A stretch of DNA of 64,000 nt from contig NZ_FCOC02000003.1 in the NCBI RefSeq assembly GCF_001544455.2, positions 600,605-664,604 of the forward strand. The letters run 5' to 3'. This DNA is from Caballeronia sordidicola (lineage in GTDB: Bacteria > Pseudomonadota > Gammaproteobacteria > Burkholderiales > Burkholderiaceae). Within the stretch, counting starts at the first letter, position 1, and every line of letters begins with the position of its first letter. The notes under the pieces are model-generated. The model was not told the origin of the DNA. It ran no database searches and was given only the letters and a program-made list of their open reading frames with translations. Positions 29,042 to 37,461 of the stretch are shown here, in pieces. The translations under genes and the position numbers were made by a program.

Positions 29042-29878
29042 ATGTACGACGTATTTCAAACTGACAGATTGATCGATACGTGGCTGGCGGAAGACATTGG
29101 GTACTGTGATCTGACCGCGCAGGTCATGATCGAGGCGCATGAAACAGGCGCGTTCTACATGAACGCGCGCGAAGATCTGATCGTGGCGGGAATTGACGTG
29201 GCCGCACGCGTATTCAAACGCTACGACGCCACGCTCGAGGTGACCGTGCGCGTCAGCGACGGCGACCATTTGAAAAAGGGCGCGGTGATGCTTGATGTGC
29301 GCGGTAACGCGAGAAGCGTGCTGACCGCGGAGCGCACGGCGCTCAACATCGTGCAGCGTATGTCTGGAATCGCGAACCTGACGGCCGAGTATGTGAAAGC
29401 CGTCGCGGGCACCCGCGCCCGGCTCATTGACACGCGCAAGACCACGCCCGGCCTGCGCATGCTGGAGAAGCACGCCGTAACGTGCGGCGGAGGGCTGAAT
29501 CACCGGCTTGGACTCGATAACGGTGTGATGATCAAGGACAACCATATTGCCGTCTGCGGCGGCATTGCGAAGGCGGTTCAACGGGCACGTCGCCAGTTGC
29601 CCGTGTTGACAAAACTCGAGGTGGAATGCGACCGGCTCGAGCAGGTCCAGGAGGCGCTCGAAGCGGGAGTGGATGTCATCATGCTCGACAATATGTCGGT
29701 TGAGGAGATGTCGAAGGCGGTCGAACTCGTTGGCGGGCGCACGAAACTGGAAGCATCCGGAGGCATCAACCTGGCAACCATCGGCGATATTGCAAAGACG
29801 GGCGTGGACTACATTTCCACGAGCAAGATCAATCAAGCCTCCCTGTGCGTGGATATCGGTCTGGACGAAGCGGAGTAA
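29042..29878 (+). CDS. nadC: Nicotinate-nucleotide pyrophosphorylase (carboxylating), NadC-type
   Basis: A 278-residue quinolinate phosphoribosyltransferase: quinolinate plus PRPP gives nicotinate mononucleotide, CO2 and PPi. Conserved active-site blocks are present: R98 (ERTALNIVQRMSGI), R132 and K133 (DTRKTTPGLR), H154 and R155 (GGGLNHRLGL), K165 (IKDNH), E193 and E195 (LEVE), D216 (MLDNM) and EASGGI (237-242). The C-terminal loop (ISTSKINQASLCVDIGLDE) differs from the usual S-V-G-A-L-T-H-S form. The gene sits outside a nadAB context and leads a cluster with a PRPP-forming fusion gene 7 bases downstream. The molybdenum paralogue ModD was considered, but no mod genes are nearby. Confidence 0.88.
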   Translation: MYDVFQTDRLIDTWLAEDIGYCDLTAQVMIEAHETGAFYMNAREDLIVAGIDVAARVFKRYDATLEVTVRVSDGDHLKKGAVMLDVRGNARSVLTAERTALNIVQRMSGIANLTAEYVKAVAGTRARLIDTRKTTPGLRMLEKHAVTCGGGLNHRLGLDNGVMIKDNHIAVCGGIAKAVQRARRQLPVLTKLEVECDRLEQVQEALEAGVDVIMLDNMSVEEMSKAVELVGGRTKLEASGGINLATIGDIAKTGVDYISTSKINQASLCVDIGLDEAE

Positions 29879-29885
29879 ACACGCC

Positions 29886-31691
29886 ATGTCAGAGGGAATC
29901 TTCTTTTTTGTGGTCGGACCGAGCGGTGCCGGCAAGGACTCGCTTATTGACGCTGTGCGCCACGGCGGCCGTCCGTTCATGATTGCGCGAAGGGTCATTA
30001 CCCGAGCCCACGGATCGCCTGGGGAGGACCACGAAGCGCTGGACAACGCCCAGTTTGCCGCGCTGGAGAATAAGGGAGGATTCCTGATTACATGGTCGGC
30101 GCATGGCTTGAAATACGGTCTTCGCCAGGAATTGCTCCACGCCCTTTCGCAAGGTAGGCACGTCATTGCAAACGGGTCGCGCGCCGTCGTTGAAGTACTC
30201 CGTGCACGTGTTCCGCGCATGGTTGTTGTTGAAGTGAGTGCGCCTGCCTCGGTGCTCGCCGAGCGAATCCTTGCCCGGGGCAGGGAAACGCCCGAAGAAG
30301 TTCGCCAACGCGTGATGCGCCAGGTGGAACCTTTCGCAGCGGATGTCGAGGTGATCAAGGTATCCAATGACGGAACCCTTGCGCAGGGTATTGAACGCTT
30401 TGTCGCAGCGCTTGACCGCGCGATACAGCCGCCTGCGCCGAGTATGGCATCCATGAAAGCCAAGCTGACTGGCGAAGCGCTCAATGAGACGCAATATGGT
30501 GCCGTGTTCGACGACATTCTTGCATTGCGATACTCCGATAGGGATATCAACGCGTTTCTCCTGCATGCATCGCAGCATTTGACCGACGCAGAAGTGCTTG
30601 CCGTCGCAAAAGCGCGCGCAAGGCTGTCACCCCGCATCGGATGGGACGAACGCATTGTTGTCGACAAGCATTCCATGGGCGGTATTCCCGGCAGCCGGAT
30701 CACGCTGATTGTCGTCCCGATTGTCACGGCGTTCGGGCTCGCGATGCCGAAGACATCGTCACGCGCGATCACGTCGGCTGCGGGCACGGCGGACGCAATG
30801 GAGACAGTTGCATGTGTTGATCTCACCCGTGCCGACGTACAAAGATGCGTGGAGGAAGCGCGCGGTTGCATTGCATGGAACGGGCGCTTGAACCATTCGT
30901 TGATCGACGACCGGATCAATGCATTCACCCGGCCTTTGGGGCTCGACTCGAATCGCTGGTCGGTCGCATCCATTCTGTCCAAGAAGTGGTCGGCCGGATC
31001 GACCCACGTGATCATCGATTTGCCTTGTGGCCCGCGCGCCAAGCTCACGAGCGAACCGGAGGCACGAGCGCTGGGGCAACTTTTCGAGTACGTTGGTGCG
31101 GGCCTGGGCATGCATGTCAAGGCCATGGTGACCGATGGAAAAGCACCGATCGGACGTGGGGTGGGACCTGCACTCGAGGTACGTGACGTCCGGCTCGTGC
31201 TGACCAATGCCGCCGACGCACCGGTTGATCTGCGTGAAAAGGCGCTGCTTTTTGCCTCGGAAATCCTCGCCTGGGCGCCGGGTGTGGAAACAGTGGAAAA
31301 GGGGCGTGAACTGGCCGAGTCCTTGCTTGTTTCTGGCCGCGCGCTGGCATCGTTTGAGCGCATGATCGACGCGCAAGGGCGCCGCGCAAAGCCGGTATTA
31401 CCCGGGAAATGCGTGCGTGCCGTGGCAGCGCTACGCAGCGGCATCATTACCGGTGTGGATGGTTGGGCGATTGCGGGCATAGCACGCGCGGCGGGTGCGC
31501 CGGATGACCTGAGTGCGGGCGTCGACCTGCTTGTGTCCGCGGGCCAGGCCGTGGAAGCCGGCGATGTCTTGTTCCGGATTCACGGTGATGACACTGAACG
31601 CGTGAGGGCCGCCTTCGAGTCCGCGCAGGGCATTCGTACACATGAAATATCCACGGAGCGAGTCATTTCCTCCTCAGATGTATCTGCTTGA
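29886..31691 (+). CDS. Fusion: PhnN ribose 1,5-bisphosphokinase + AMP/thymidine phosphorylase-like
   Basis: A 601-residue two-domain protein. Residues 1-182 are PhnN, which phosphorylates ribose 1,5-bisphosphate to PRPP with ATP: P-loop GPSGAGKDSL (11-20), RRVITRAHGSPGEDHEAL (35-52), SAHGLKYGL and VIANGSRA. Residues about 190-590 are an archaeal-type AMP phosphorylase/thymidine phosphorylase: DKHSMGGIPGSR (260-271), PKTSSRAITSAAGTADAME (288-306), KKWSAGSTHVIIDLP (366-380), IGRGVGPALEVRD. The roughly 84-residue N-terminal domain of archaeal AMP phosphorylase is absent, and PhnN occupies its place. Predicted sum: NMP plus phosphate to base plus ribose 1,5-bisphosphate, then to PRPP. It begins 7 bases after nadC. 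An internal ATG near 30444 could make the phosphorylase alone but has no good ribosome binding site. Confidence 0.88.
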   Translation: MSEGIFFFVVGPSGAGKDSLIDAVRHGGRPFMIARRVITRAHGSPGEDHEALDNAQFAALENKGGFLITWSAHGLKYGLRQELLHALSQGRHVIANGSRAVVEVLRARVPRMVVVEVSAPASVLAERILARGRETPEEVRQRVMRQVEPFAADVEVIKVSNDGTLAQGIERFVAALDRAIQPPAPSMASMKAKLTGEALNETQYGAVFDDILALRYSDRDINAFLLHASQHLTDAEVLAVAKARARLSPRIGWDERIVVDKHSMGGIPGSRITLIVVPIVTAFGLAMPKTSSRAITSAAGTADAMETVACVDLTRADVQRCVEEARGCIAWNGRLNHSLIDDRINAFTRPLGLDSNRWSVASILSKKWSAGSTHVIIDLPCGPRAKLTSEPEARALGQLFEYVGAGLGMHVKAMVTDGKAPIGRGVGPALEVRDVRLVLTNAADAPVDLREKALLFASEILAWAPGVETVEKGRELAESLLVSGRALASFERMIDAQGRRAKPVLPGKCVRAVAALRSGIITGVDGWAIAGIARAAGAPDDLSAGVDLLVSAGQAVEAGDVLFRIHGDDTERVRAAFESAQGIRTHEISTERVISSSDVSA

Positions 31692-31773
31692 TTCCCCGGA
31701 CATTGAGCACGTAGTTCCAGTATCTGTCGGTTTCCTATAATCCGTGTGACCCGTTATCACCTGGAGTGATGAA

Positions 31774-33117
31774 ATGTCAAACAAGATCGGCAAGTTGCGG
31801 TGGGGGATTGTTTCGTTGCTGGTCGCTCCCATCACCTTCGTGATGACGCTGGATCGGGCGGCCATGACTATTGCCGCGCCGACAATCCAGAAGGAGCTCG
31901 GTCTCTCGCTGGTTGAAATGTCAGTTATCCTGACTGTCTATTTCTGGGCCTACGCGCTTGGCCAGGTTCCGGCGGGGCGAATGGCCGAGCGTCATGGCTC
32001 GCGCAAGGTGCTGTTCGGAACCAGTGCGCTTTGGTCCTTCATGATGATCCTGACGCCGCTCGGCACGGGGTTTAACTGGCTCGTCGGTTGCCGGGCCTTG
32101 CTTGGCGGAGCGCAGTCAGCCGACTGGTCGAGCGGCGTGCTGGCAGTAAAGCGATGGTTTCCCAAAAACGAACGGGCCAAGGGAAACTCGTTTCTCCTGG
32201 GCGGTTTGTATCTTGGGCCGATTGTTTCCGCGCCCCTTACCGCATGGATGATCCTGCAGTTCGGCTGGCATTCCGTCTTTTATGTGTTTGGCGCAATAGG
32301 CATGTTGCTCGGCGTAGCGTGGTGGTTTGGCTACCGCGATGTTCCCGCGAAACATCCATTGATCGGCAACGAGGAGGCGGCCTATATTGCAGCGGGGCAA
32401 ACCGAAGCCGAAGTCGTGGCGAAGGGTGTGTTTTTGAAGTGCCTCAAGCATCCGCGTTTCTGGCTTTTCGGCGTTCAATACTTCCTGCTTGTATTGATCC
32501 AGAGTTTCTACACGACCTGGTTACCCACATACCTGATGCGCGCCCGTGGACTTTCGCTCAAGTCAATGGGGTTTGCGGCTTCACTTCCCTGGATTGCGGT
32601 GTTCGTGGCAGTGTTTGTCGCTGGCATTGTTTGCGACAAGATACTGAAGCGGACGCAATCGGTCTGGGCGGCGCGTGTGCCCGTTGCAATGGCAGGATTC
32701 CTTGTCAGCGCGGTGACGCTCTGTCTCGCCTCATACGCGGTCAACATCGCAGCCGTCATCGGACTCTTGTGCTTGTCATTTGCAGCGGTAGGATTCGTGC
32801 AAGTGGTCGTATGGTCCGCCACGCAGGATCTGGGCCGGAGCTTTACCGGCGTGATGTCGGGCTGGACCAATCTATGGGGAGCCGCGTCGAACGTCGCGGG
32901 ACCGATGAGCGTTGCGCTCATGGTCAGGTTGACGGGCAACTGGGCAAGCGCCCTGGTTGTGATTGCGTTGGCCGCGGCGCTAGGCACGGTGCTCTGGTTG
33001 TTCGTTCATCCGGAGAAACCGTTGTTCGATGCCAATCCGGCGGAGCATGCGAAATCAACGAATGAAGGCTCCTCGCCGGCGATCAGCGCGGAAGCTTCCG
33101 AAGAAGTTATTTCATAA
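31774..33117 (+). CDS. MFS transporter, anion:cation symporter (ACS) family
   Basis: A 447-residue twelve-helix carrier. LDRAAMTIAAPTIQKELGLS and the loop GRMAERHGSRKVLFG are typical of the ACS branch (hexuronate, phthalate, tartrate and similar organic anions). AQSADWSSGVLAVKRWFPKN, with the RWFPxxER signature, is also ACS-like. It has a CTGGAG ribosome binding site and lies 82 bases after the fusion gene, same strand, so probably the same operon. A pyridine carboxylate such as quinolinate or nicotinate would fit its neighbours, but that is inference from context only. The C-terminal 40 residues are polar and variable. Confidence 0.87.
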   Translation: MSNKIGKLRWGIVSLLVAPITFVMTLDRAAMTIAAPTIQKELGLSLVEMSVILTVYFWAYALGQVPAGRMAERHGSRKVLFGTSALWSFMMILTPLGTGFNWLVGCRALLGGAQSADWSSGVLAVKRWFPKNERAKGNSFLLGGLYLGPIVSAPLTAWMILQFGWHSVFYVFGAIGMLLGVAWWFGYRDVPAKHPLIGNEEAAYIAAGQTEAEVVAKGVFLKCLKHPRFWLFGVQYFLLVLIQSFYTTWLPTYLMRARGLSLKSMGFAASLPWIAVFVAVFVAGIVCDKILKRTQSVWAARVPVAMAGFLVSAVTLCLASYAVNIAAVIGLLCLSFAAVGFVQVVVWSATQDLGRSFTGVMSGWTNLWGAASNVAGPMSVALMVRLTGNWASALVVIALAAALGTVLWLFVHPEKPLFDANPAEHAKSTNEGSSPAISAEASEEVIS

Positions 33118-33150
33118 GGAATACCTAAGGAATACCTATAGTTGCCGGGG

Positions 33151-33936
33151 TTAGATTTTCGGCCAGACGACCTCGAGTTCGAGAGCAATCGAACGGGCGA
33201 GTCCTTCCAGGTCGGGAAACAACGACGCGTTCGTAATGTTCATTCTGTAAAGCGAACGCATTCCTTCGTCACGCACGGATAAAGGAATGACGATTTTTCG
33301 CACCAGGTCGACGTCGCTTGCGTATTGATCGAAAATCTTGTCGAGCGGTTCGTGCAGCAGTCCCGGCACCATGAACGTTCCAGCCTGCGCCACCAGCCGA
33401 CGGTCCATCTCAGTCGGCTCGCCAAACCAGATGATCGGGTTGGTATCCGGCAGGAAATACCTTTCGAAATTTCCTTCTCTTCGTGGATCGATCCTGTCAC
33501 GCGTAAAGTCGTGTGCGGTTTTGGGAATTGCGCGGTCCATGTACAGGGCGGGAGTATTCACTGCATAGACGGCGGATTCGGCAACAGCTCGCTCCAGCGC
33601 GAAAAACGCCGCCACGTAGGGAGACTTGGTGAAATCCAGCAATCGCGTTGGGGCGCCATGATGCTGCATCAATGCAAGGCATCGGAGATCGTCCAGTAAC
33701 ACTCGCGCGTCTGCAATATAGGTGTGCGCCTTGCGCCGGAAGATTCGTATTGCCCGCTGTTCCTGCACACGCCAGTTCGATGCGTTGTGAACAAACGAGG
33801 ACAGGTAGCGCGCAAGCGAGCTTTGCAACAACCAGTTGGCGTCCTGCTGGCCTCGGAATGCCCAGCCGTCGAGCTCCAGGCTCAGATCGGTAAACTCTTG
33901 CCAGCTAGAGACCTTGATCGTTTCCACTTTTTCCAT
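33151..33936 (-). CDS. FRG-domain protein
   Basis: A 261-residue protein built around an FRG domain: FRGQQDANWLLQSSLARYL (27-45) carries the family's F-x-G-x-Q, followed by CLALMQHHGAPTRLLDFTKS (86-105) and YVAAFFALERA. The fold is found alone or attached to toxin and defence-related domains. Its biochemical role is not established to my knowledge. No second domain or immunity partner is visible. A ribosome-binding-like AGAAGGA abuts the ATG; a GTG three codons later would be better spaced. It is convergent with the MFS gene. Confidence 0.8.
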   Translation of the reverse strand: MEKVETIKVSSWQEFTDLSLELDGWAFRGQQDANWLLQSSLARYLSSFVHNASNWRVQEQRAIRIFRRKAHTYIADARVLLDDLRCLALMQHHGAPTRLLDFTKSPYVAAFFALERAVAESAVYAVNTPALYMDRAIPKTAHDFTRDRIDPRREGNFERYFLPDTNPIIWFGEPTEMDRRLVAQAGTFMVPGLLHEPLDKIFDQYASDVDLVRKIVIPLSVRDEGMRSLYRMNITNASLFPDLEGLARSIALELEVVWPKI

Positions 33937-34041
33937 TCCTTCTGCGTTTCTTTGGAGATGTGCCGCAATAGCTATTGTAGGGGTGGAAGTTTGCTATTGC
34001 GATGACGGCGACGGCCGCGCCAATACCGCTATACGCACCTC

Positions 34042-34071
34042 AAAAAAAAGGCCGAAGCGAGCGCTTCGGCC
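34042..34071 (-). terminator. Intrinsic terminator after the membrane protein gene
   Basis: On the minus strand a 9-bp GGCCGAAGC/GCTTCGGCC stem (34071-34050) with a 4-base loop is followed by eight T. It lies about 20 bases after the stop of the membrane protein gene at 34091. Confidence 0.9.
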
Positions 34072-34090
34072 GACGCCTGGTTCCAGCTAG

Positions 34091-34810
34091 TTACAGCGGT
34101 CTGGCACCCGGGCCTGCCACGCGGCTACGTGCGGGGACTGCATCGTTGCCCACCGCTGAGCCGCCAGCATCCTCGAACGGCGGTTGATGACGGAATCCTG
34201 CACCGCCAGAAACGATTGCGATAATTGCTCCAACAATCAGCGCGGCAAAAGAGAACCAGCTTGCGCGGGCGACGCTGCGTGCAGCGGTGTCGGCGGCTTG
34301 CCGTACGTCCTGCTCGGCCGTGGGACTCGACGCCGCGGATGCCGCCGATGCAATAGCGGCTTGTGCTTGCTGGGTAGCCGAATTCACCATCGACTGGTCG
34401 CCGTTGCTCTGGTTCGCAGCCGTTGCGCCAACTTGCGCGCTCGTGGCGGCGATGCTGCCGGCCGTGCTGACCGCGCCCCCGATCACCGAGGCCATGCCAA
34501 AGACAATCAAAAGTGTCATGACCGCCCAGGACAGCAGTCCGTGCAGCCAGCCAAGTACGGGCGCGCAACGGCCGGCGAAATACGAACCGACAAAGACCGC
34601 GAGCACCGTTGTAACAATCACCCAGACACCCGATCCGAAGCCGAATCCGTGCAACGGGCTAGGTCGCGACAACGGCGACAGGAGCGATGCCCCGATTGCG
34701 GTGCCGAGCACGCTCATGACGAGATATACGATAGACGAGAGGATCACGCCGGCGATCACGGAGCCCCATGAAAGGCGCGGCAAGCCATCTTGAGTAGTGA
34801 GCAGTTTCAT
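34091..34810 (-). CDS. Small integral membrane protein, function unknown
   Basis: A 239-residue protein with about four hydrophobic segments: WGSVIAGVILSSIVYLVMSV near residue 15, a second at VWVIVTTVLAVFVGSYFAG, a third at LLSWAVMTLLIVFGMASVIG and a last near the C-terminus. Between the third and fourth is an Ala/Ser/Gln-rich periplasm-like stretch with several predicted heptads. The start LPRLSWGSVIAG resembles a group of uncharacterised proteobacterial membrane proteins. The start at 34810 has an AGGAAAA ribosome binding site; the longer frame to 34921 is unlikely. A strong terminator follows. Confidence 0.75.
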   Translation of the reverse strand: MKLLTTQDGLPRLSWGSVIAGVILSSIVYLVMSVLGTAIGASLLSPLSRPSPLHGFGFGSGVWVIVTTVLAVFVGSYFAGRCAPVLGWLHGLLSWAVMTLLIVFGMASVIGGAVSTAGSIAATSAQVGATAANQSNGDQSMVNSATQQAQAAIASAASAASSPTAEQDVRQAADTAARSVARASWFSFAALIVGAIIAIVSGGAGFRHQPPFEDAGGSAVGNDAVPARSRVAGPGARPL

Positions 34811-34971
34811 AAGTTTTCCTGATCGAGGGAAAGAGCCTAAGCCATTGGGGAGTTCATGCCTGCACGTAGCAGCGTGCCCCATCATTGAGCAAACGTCATG
34901 CCGCATCAATTCCGTGGCCAAAATGGCGCTTCGCGGGGCGCGAAAATGAATTCATGAAGTGCTGACAGGCG

Positions 34972-35925
34972 TCAACCCGGGCTTGACGCCCGCATGTTTT
35001 TTTTCGGGTTTTTATTCAGCGGCGCGATCTTTCGTTCGATCAGCACTTCGTCCAGCGAAGAGCGCAACAGATCGATAGCCTGTGTCAGCCGGCCCGGCAC
35101 GGAACCATGGATGAACCATACATCGACTCCGGTGCGAAAGTCGGGGGTATCGATAATCTGCAGTGCTCGTTGATGCAAACTGCCTTCCAGTATGTCCGGC
35201 GTGACAAGCCCGATACCCAGTCCACGCGCGACCAGCGACAGTTGCAGCGCGGAGCCGAACGCTTCCACGGCGACATTCAATGGCAGGCCCGCCACCTGCA
35301 GCGCGCGCCTCAACACCGAACGCATTCCGCAACCATCCTGATTGAGCACCCATTCGTAGCGGCTCAGCTCTGCGAGCGTCATCGGCGTCTCCGGCAGACC
35401 GAGAGAACGCGCGGCGACCACTACCGTTGGCACGAACGCAAGACGGGTTGCGTGCAAGGTCTCGGGCGCCGAGAAGCCGGGAGGCATCAACACGATTGCT
35501 GCATCGAGCGACGCGCGCTCGACGGCTTGCACGAGCGCCGGCGACCACCCGGCCGTCACGCGCAACGTCAGTCGTGGAAAAACGGAACGCAGTCGATCGA
35601 CGGGCTTTTCCAGCGCGACTTCGCCCAGAAAAGGGGGCATGCCGATTCGAAATTCGCCGGACGGTTCGCTATCGAGAGACGCAACCGACAACAGATCGTC
35701 CACCGCGCGCAACACGGTCCGCGCCAGCGCGTAGACCTCGGTGCCTGCAGCGGAAGGCTTGAGCGGCTTGCTCTGGCGATCGAGCAATTCCACACCCAGC
35801 ATGGATTCGAGGTTTTGCACCCGCCGCGTCAATCCCGGCTGCGTGAGATGGAGTTTCTCTGCCGCGCGCACCATCGATCCGCTTTCCACGACTGCAACGA
35901 ACGCCTGGAGATCTCGAGTGTTCAA
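34972..35925 (-). CDS. LysR-family regulator
   Basis: A 317-residue LysR regulator with an intact helix-turn-helix (LQAFVAVVESGSMVRAAEKL, then HLTQPGLTRRVQNLESMLGV, residues 5-44) and a substrate-binding-like effector domain. The C-terminal tail is Lys/Asn-rich. It is divergent from an MFS exporter-like gene 97 bases away and presumably controls it. A 12-of-14 Fur-like palindrome lies 10 bases upstream of the LysR start codon, so iron may control the pair. Confidence 0.85.
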   Translation of the reverse strand: MNTRDLQAFVAVVESGSMVRAAEKLHLTQPGLTRRVQNLESMLGVELLDRQSKPLKPSAAGTEVYALARTVLRAVDDLLSVASLDSEPSGEFRIGMPPFLGEVALEKPVDRLRSVFPRLTLRVTAGWSPALVQAVERASLDAAIVLMPPGFSAPETLHATRLAFVPTVVVAARSLGLPETPMTLAELSRYEWVLNQDGCGMRSVLRRALQVAGLPLNVAVEAFGSALQLSLVARGLGIGLVTPDILEGSLHQRALQIIDTPDFRTGVDVWFIHGSVPGRLTQAIDLLRSSLDEVLIERKIAPLNKNPKKNMRASSPG

Positions 35926-35934
35926 AGTGAACTC

Positions 35935-35949
35935 GCATAATCATTATCA
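35935..35949. promoter_or_regulatory. Fur-box-like palindrome between LysR and MFS genes
   Basis: GCATAAT-C-ATTATCA matches the 7-1-7 Fur core (tGATAATnATTATCa) at 12 of 14 positions. It sits 10 bases before the LysR start codon and 73 bases before the MFS start codon. Confidence 0.5.
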
Positions 35950-36021
35950 ACATTTTTCAATTGTCGCATAATGAGCCGCTCGTTAGGATGATTCCCCGAT
36001 CCAGTCCAGAGAATCCACTCG

Positions 36022-37302
36022 ATGCTTCCATCCGCAGAAACTCCCGCTCCCGCCATCACTGCGCGAGAACCCGAACACACCCAAGGCCTGACGCTGCCGC
36101 TGACCATCTTTTTCGCGACGGCTGTCGGCGTCATGGTGATGAACCTGTTCGCCGCTCAGACGCTCACCGGCGCGATTGGCCGCAGCCTCCGCCTCGCTCC
36201 CGAGTTCGCCGGCCTCGCGGCCATGCTGCCGCAGCTCGGATACGCAATTGGGCTGGTGCTGCTCGTACCGCTGTGCGACCTGCTGGAGAATCGTCGGCTC
36301 ATCGTGTGCACATTGGCGATGGGCGCCGTTTTCCTCGCGATCGCGATGGTCGCCGAGGCGCGTGCAGTGTTTCTGGTGGCCGTGTTGCTAGCCGGCGTTG
36401 CTTCCAGCGCAATCCAGATGCTGGTGCCAATGGCCGCTTCCATGGCCCCGGAAAGTCACCGCGGACGCGCGGTCGGCAACGTGATGAGCGGCCTGATGCT
36501 TGGCATCCTGCTGTCGCGTCCCGCCGCGAGCCTGATTGCCGGGACAATCGGCTGGCGTGCTTTCTACGGTCTTGCTGCGTTGACCGATGCATGGGTCGCG
36601 CTTGTCCTGTATCTGAAGCTGCCTGTGCGCACGCCAGCCAATCCGGCGTCTTACCCCGCGCTCCTGTATTCGCTCTGGACGTTGATGCGTACCGAGCCTG
36701 TGCTGCAACGCAATGCTGTATCGGCGGCGCTGGTCATGGGCGCATTCAGTGCGTTCTGGACGGCGATCGGCTTGCGGCTCGTGCAGCCGCCGTTTGGCTT
36801 CGGCATGAATGGCATCGCGCTGTTTGCGCTCGCGGGCGCGGCCGGCGCAATCGTCACGCCGCTTGCTGGCCGCGCGGGCGACCGGGGATGGAGCCGCACG
36901 ATGCTGTTCGCGGGCCATCTGACGATGCTGGCGGCGCTCGTGGCGATAGGTGTGGCGGGTGCAGGCTGGGGCGGTTTCGCCGCGCAGGCACATCCGCCAT
37001 TGGCGATTGCGATGCTGGTTGCAGGCGCGGCGGCGCTCGATGCGGGCGTGGTCACTGACCAGACGTTGGGCCGGCGTGCAATCAACTTGATGGACCCCGC
37101 CGCGCGCGGACGGCTGAATGGCTTGTTTGTCGGGACGTTTTTTGTAGGGGGTGCCGTGGGCGCTGCGTGTTCCGGCGCGGCGTGGGCGTTGGCCGGCTGG
37201 TCGGGCGTCTGTGCAGTGGGATTCGTGTTCACCCTCTGCGCTTTCGTTCTGCGGTTGACGGGGAGAAGGGGCGACCTGTCGTCCCCGACGGTCGCCCGCT
37301 GA
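36022..37302 (+). CDS. MFS transporter (DHA1-like)
   Basis: A 426-residue carrier with about twelve hydrophobic segments starting at LPLTIFFATAVGVMVMNLFA. The A-like motif after helix 2 reads LCDLLENRRLI, unlike the classical G-x-x-x-D-R-x-G-R-R. Later HRGRAVGNVMSGLMLGILLS and a long loop near LYLKLPVRTPANPA. It resembles YnfM/YgaY-type exporters. Divergent LysR and a Fur-like box suggest a role with the iron genes downstream, for example siderophore release, but the substrate cannot be read from sequence. It is 159 bases upstream of the PepSY gene. Confidence 0.82.
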   Translation: MLPSAETPAPAITAREPEHTQGLTLPLTIFFATAVGVMVMNLFAAQTLTGAIGRSLRLAPEFAGLAAMLPQLGYAIGLVLLVPLCDLLENRRLIVCTLAMGAVFLAIAMVAEARAVFLVAVLLAGVASSAIQMLVPMAASMAPESHRGRAVGNVMSGLMLGILLSRPAASLIAGTIGWRAFYGLAALTDAWVALVLYLKLPVRTPANPASYPALLYSLWTLMRTEPVLQRNAVSAALVMGAFSAFWTAIGLRLVQPPFGFGMNGIALFALAGAAGAIVTPLAGRAGDRGWSRTMLFAGHLTMLAALVAIGVAGAGWGGFAAQAHPPLAIAMLVAGAAALDAGVVTDQTLGRRAINLMDPAARGRLNGLFVGTFFVGGAVGAACSGAAWALAGWSGVCAVGFVFTLCAFVLRLTGRRGDLSSPTVAR

Positions 37303-37389
37303 ACTCATGCGGCACTTCATTGCGGGGAATCGCACACGGCATCATCGACTTATACAAATCGTAAGCTTTGCGTAACTATCGATCACATG

Positions 37390-37408
37390 TACAATGAGAA
37401 TCATTATC
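37390..37408 (+). promoter_or_regulatory. Fur box upstream of PepSY-FecI-FecR-receptor operon
   Basis: TACAATGAGAATCATTATC matches the 19-base Fur consensus at 16 of 19 positions. It lies about 54 bases before the PepSY start codon, where a promoter would be. Predicts iron repression of the operon. Confidence 0.8.
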
Positions 37409-37461
37409 ATTTGTGGTGATCTCGTGCGAGTTTATTTGTTCAATTTGCCGATGGCCGAAGC

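Noticed and set aside
29042..29878. ModD (molybdenum transport-associated NadC paralogue) instead of NadC
   Set aside because: No mod genes are near, and the quinolinate-site Arg, His and Lys pattern is complete. A PRPP-forming gene follows directly, which fits NadC.
28976..31480. 834-codon open frame on the minus strand
   Set aside because: Antisense to nadC and the PhnN-phosphorylase fusion. Its translation is Ser/Arg/Thr-rich with no domain, and it has no ribosome binding site.
33115..33138. Tandem AAGGAATACCT repeat after the MFS stop
   Set aside because: Only two copies of 11 bases with no further structure. Most likely a chance duplication.
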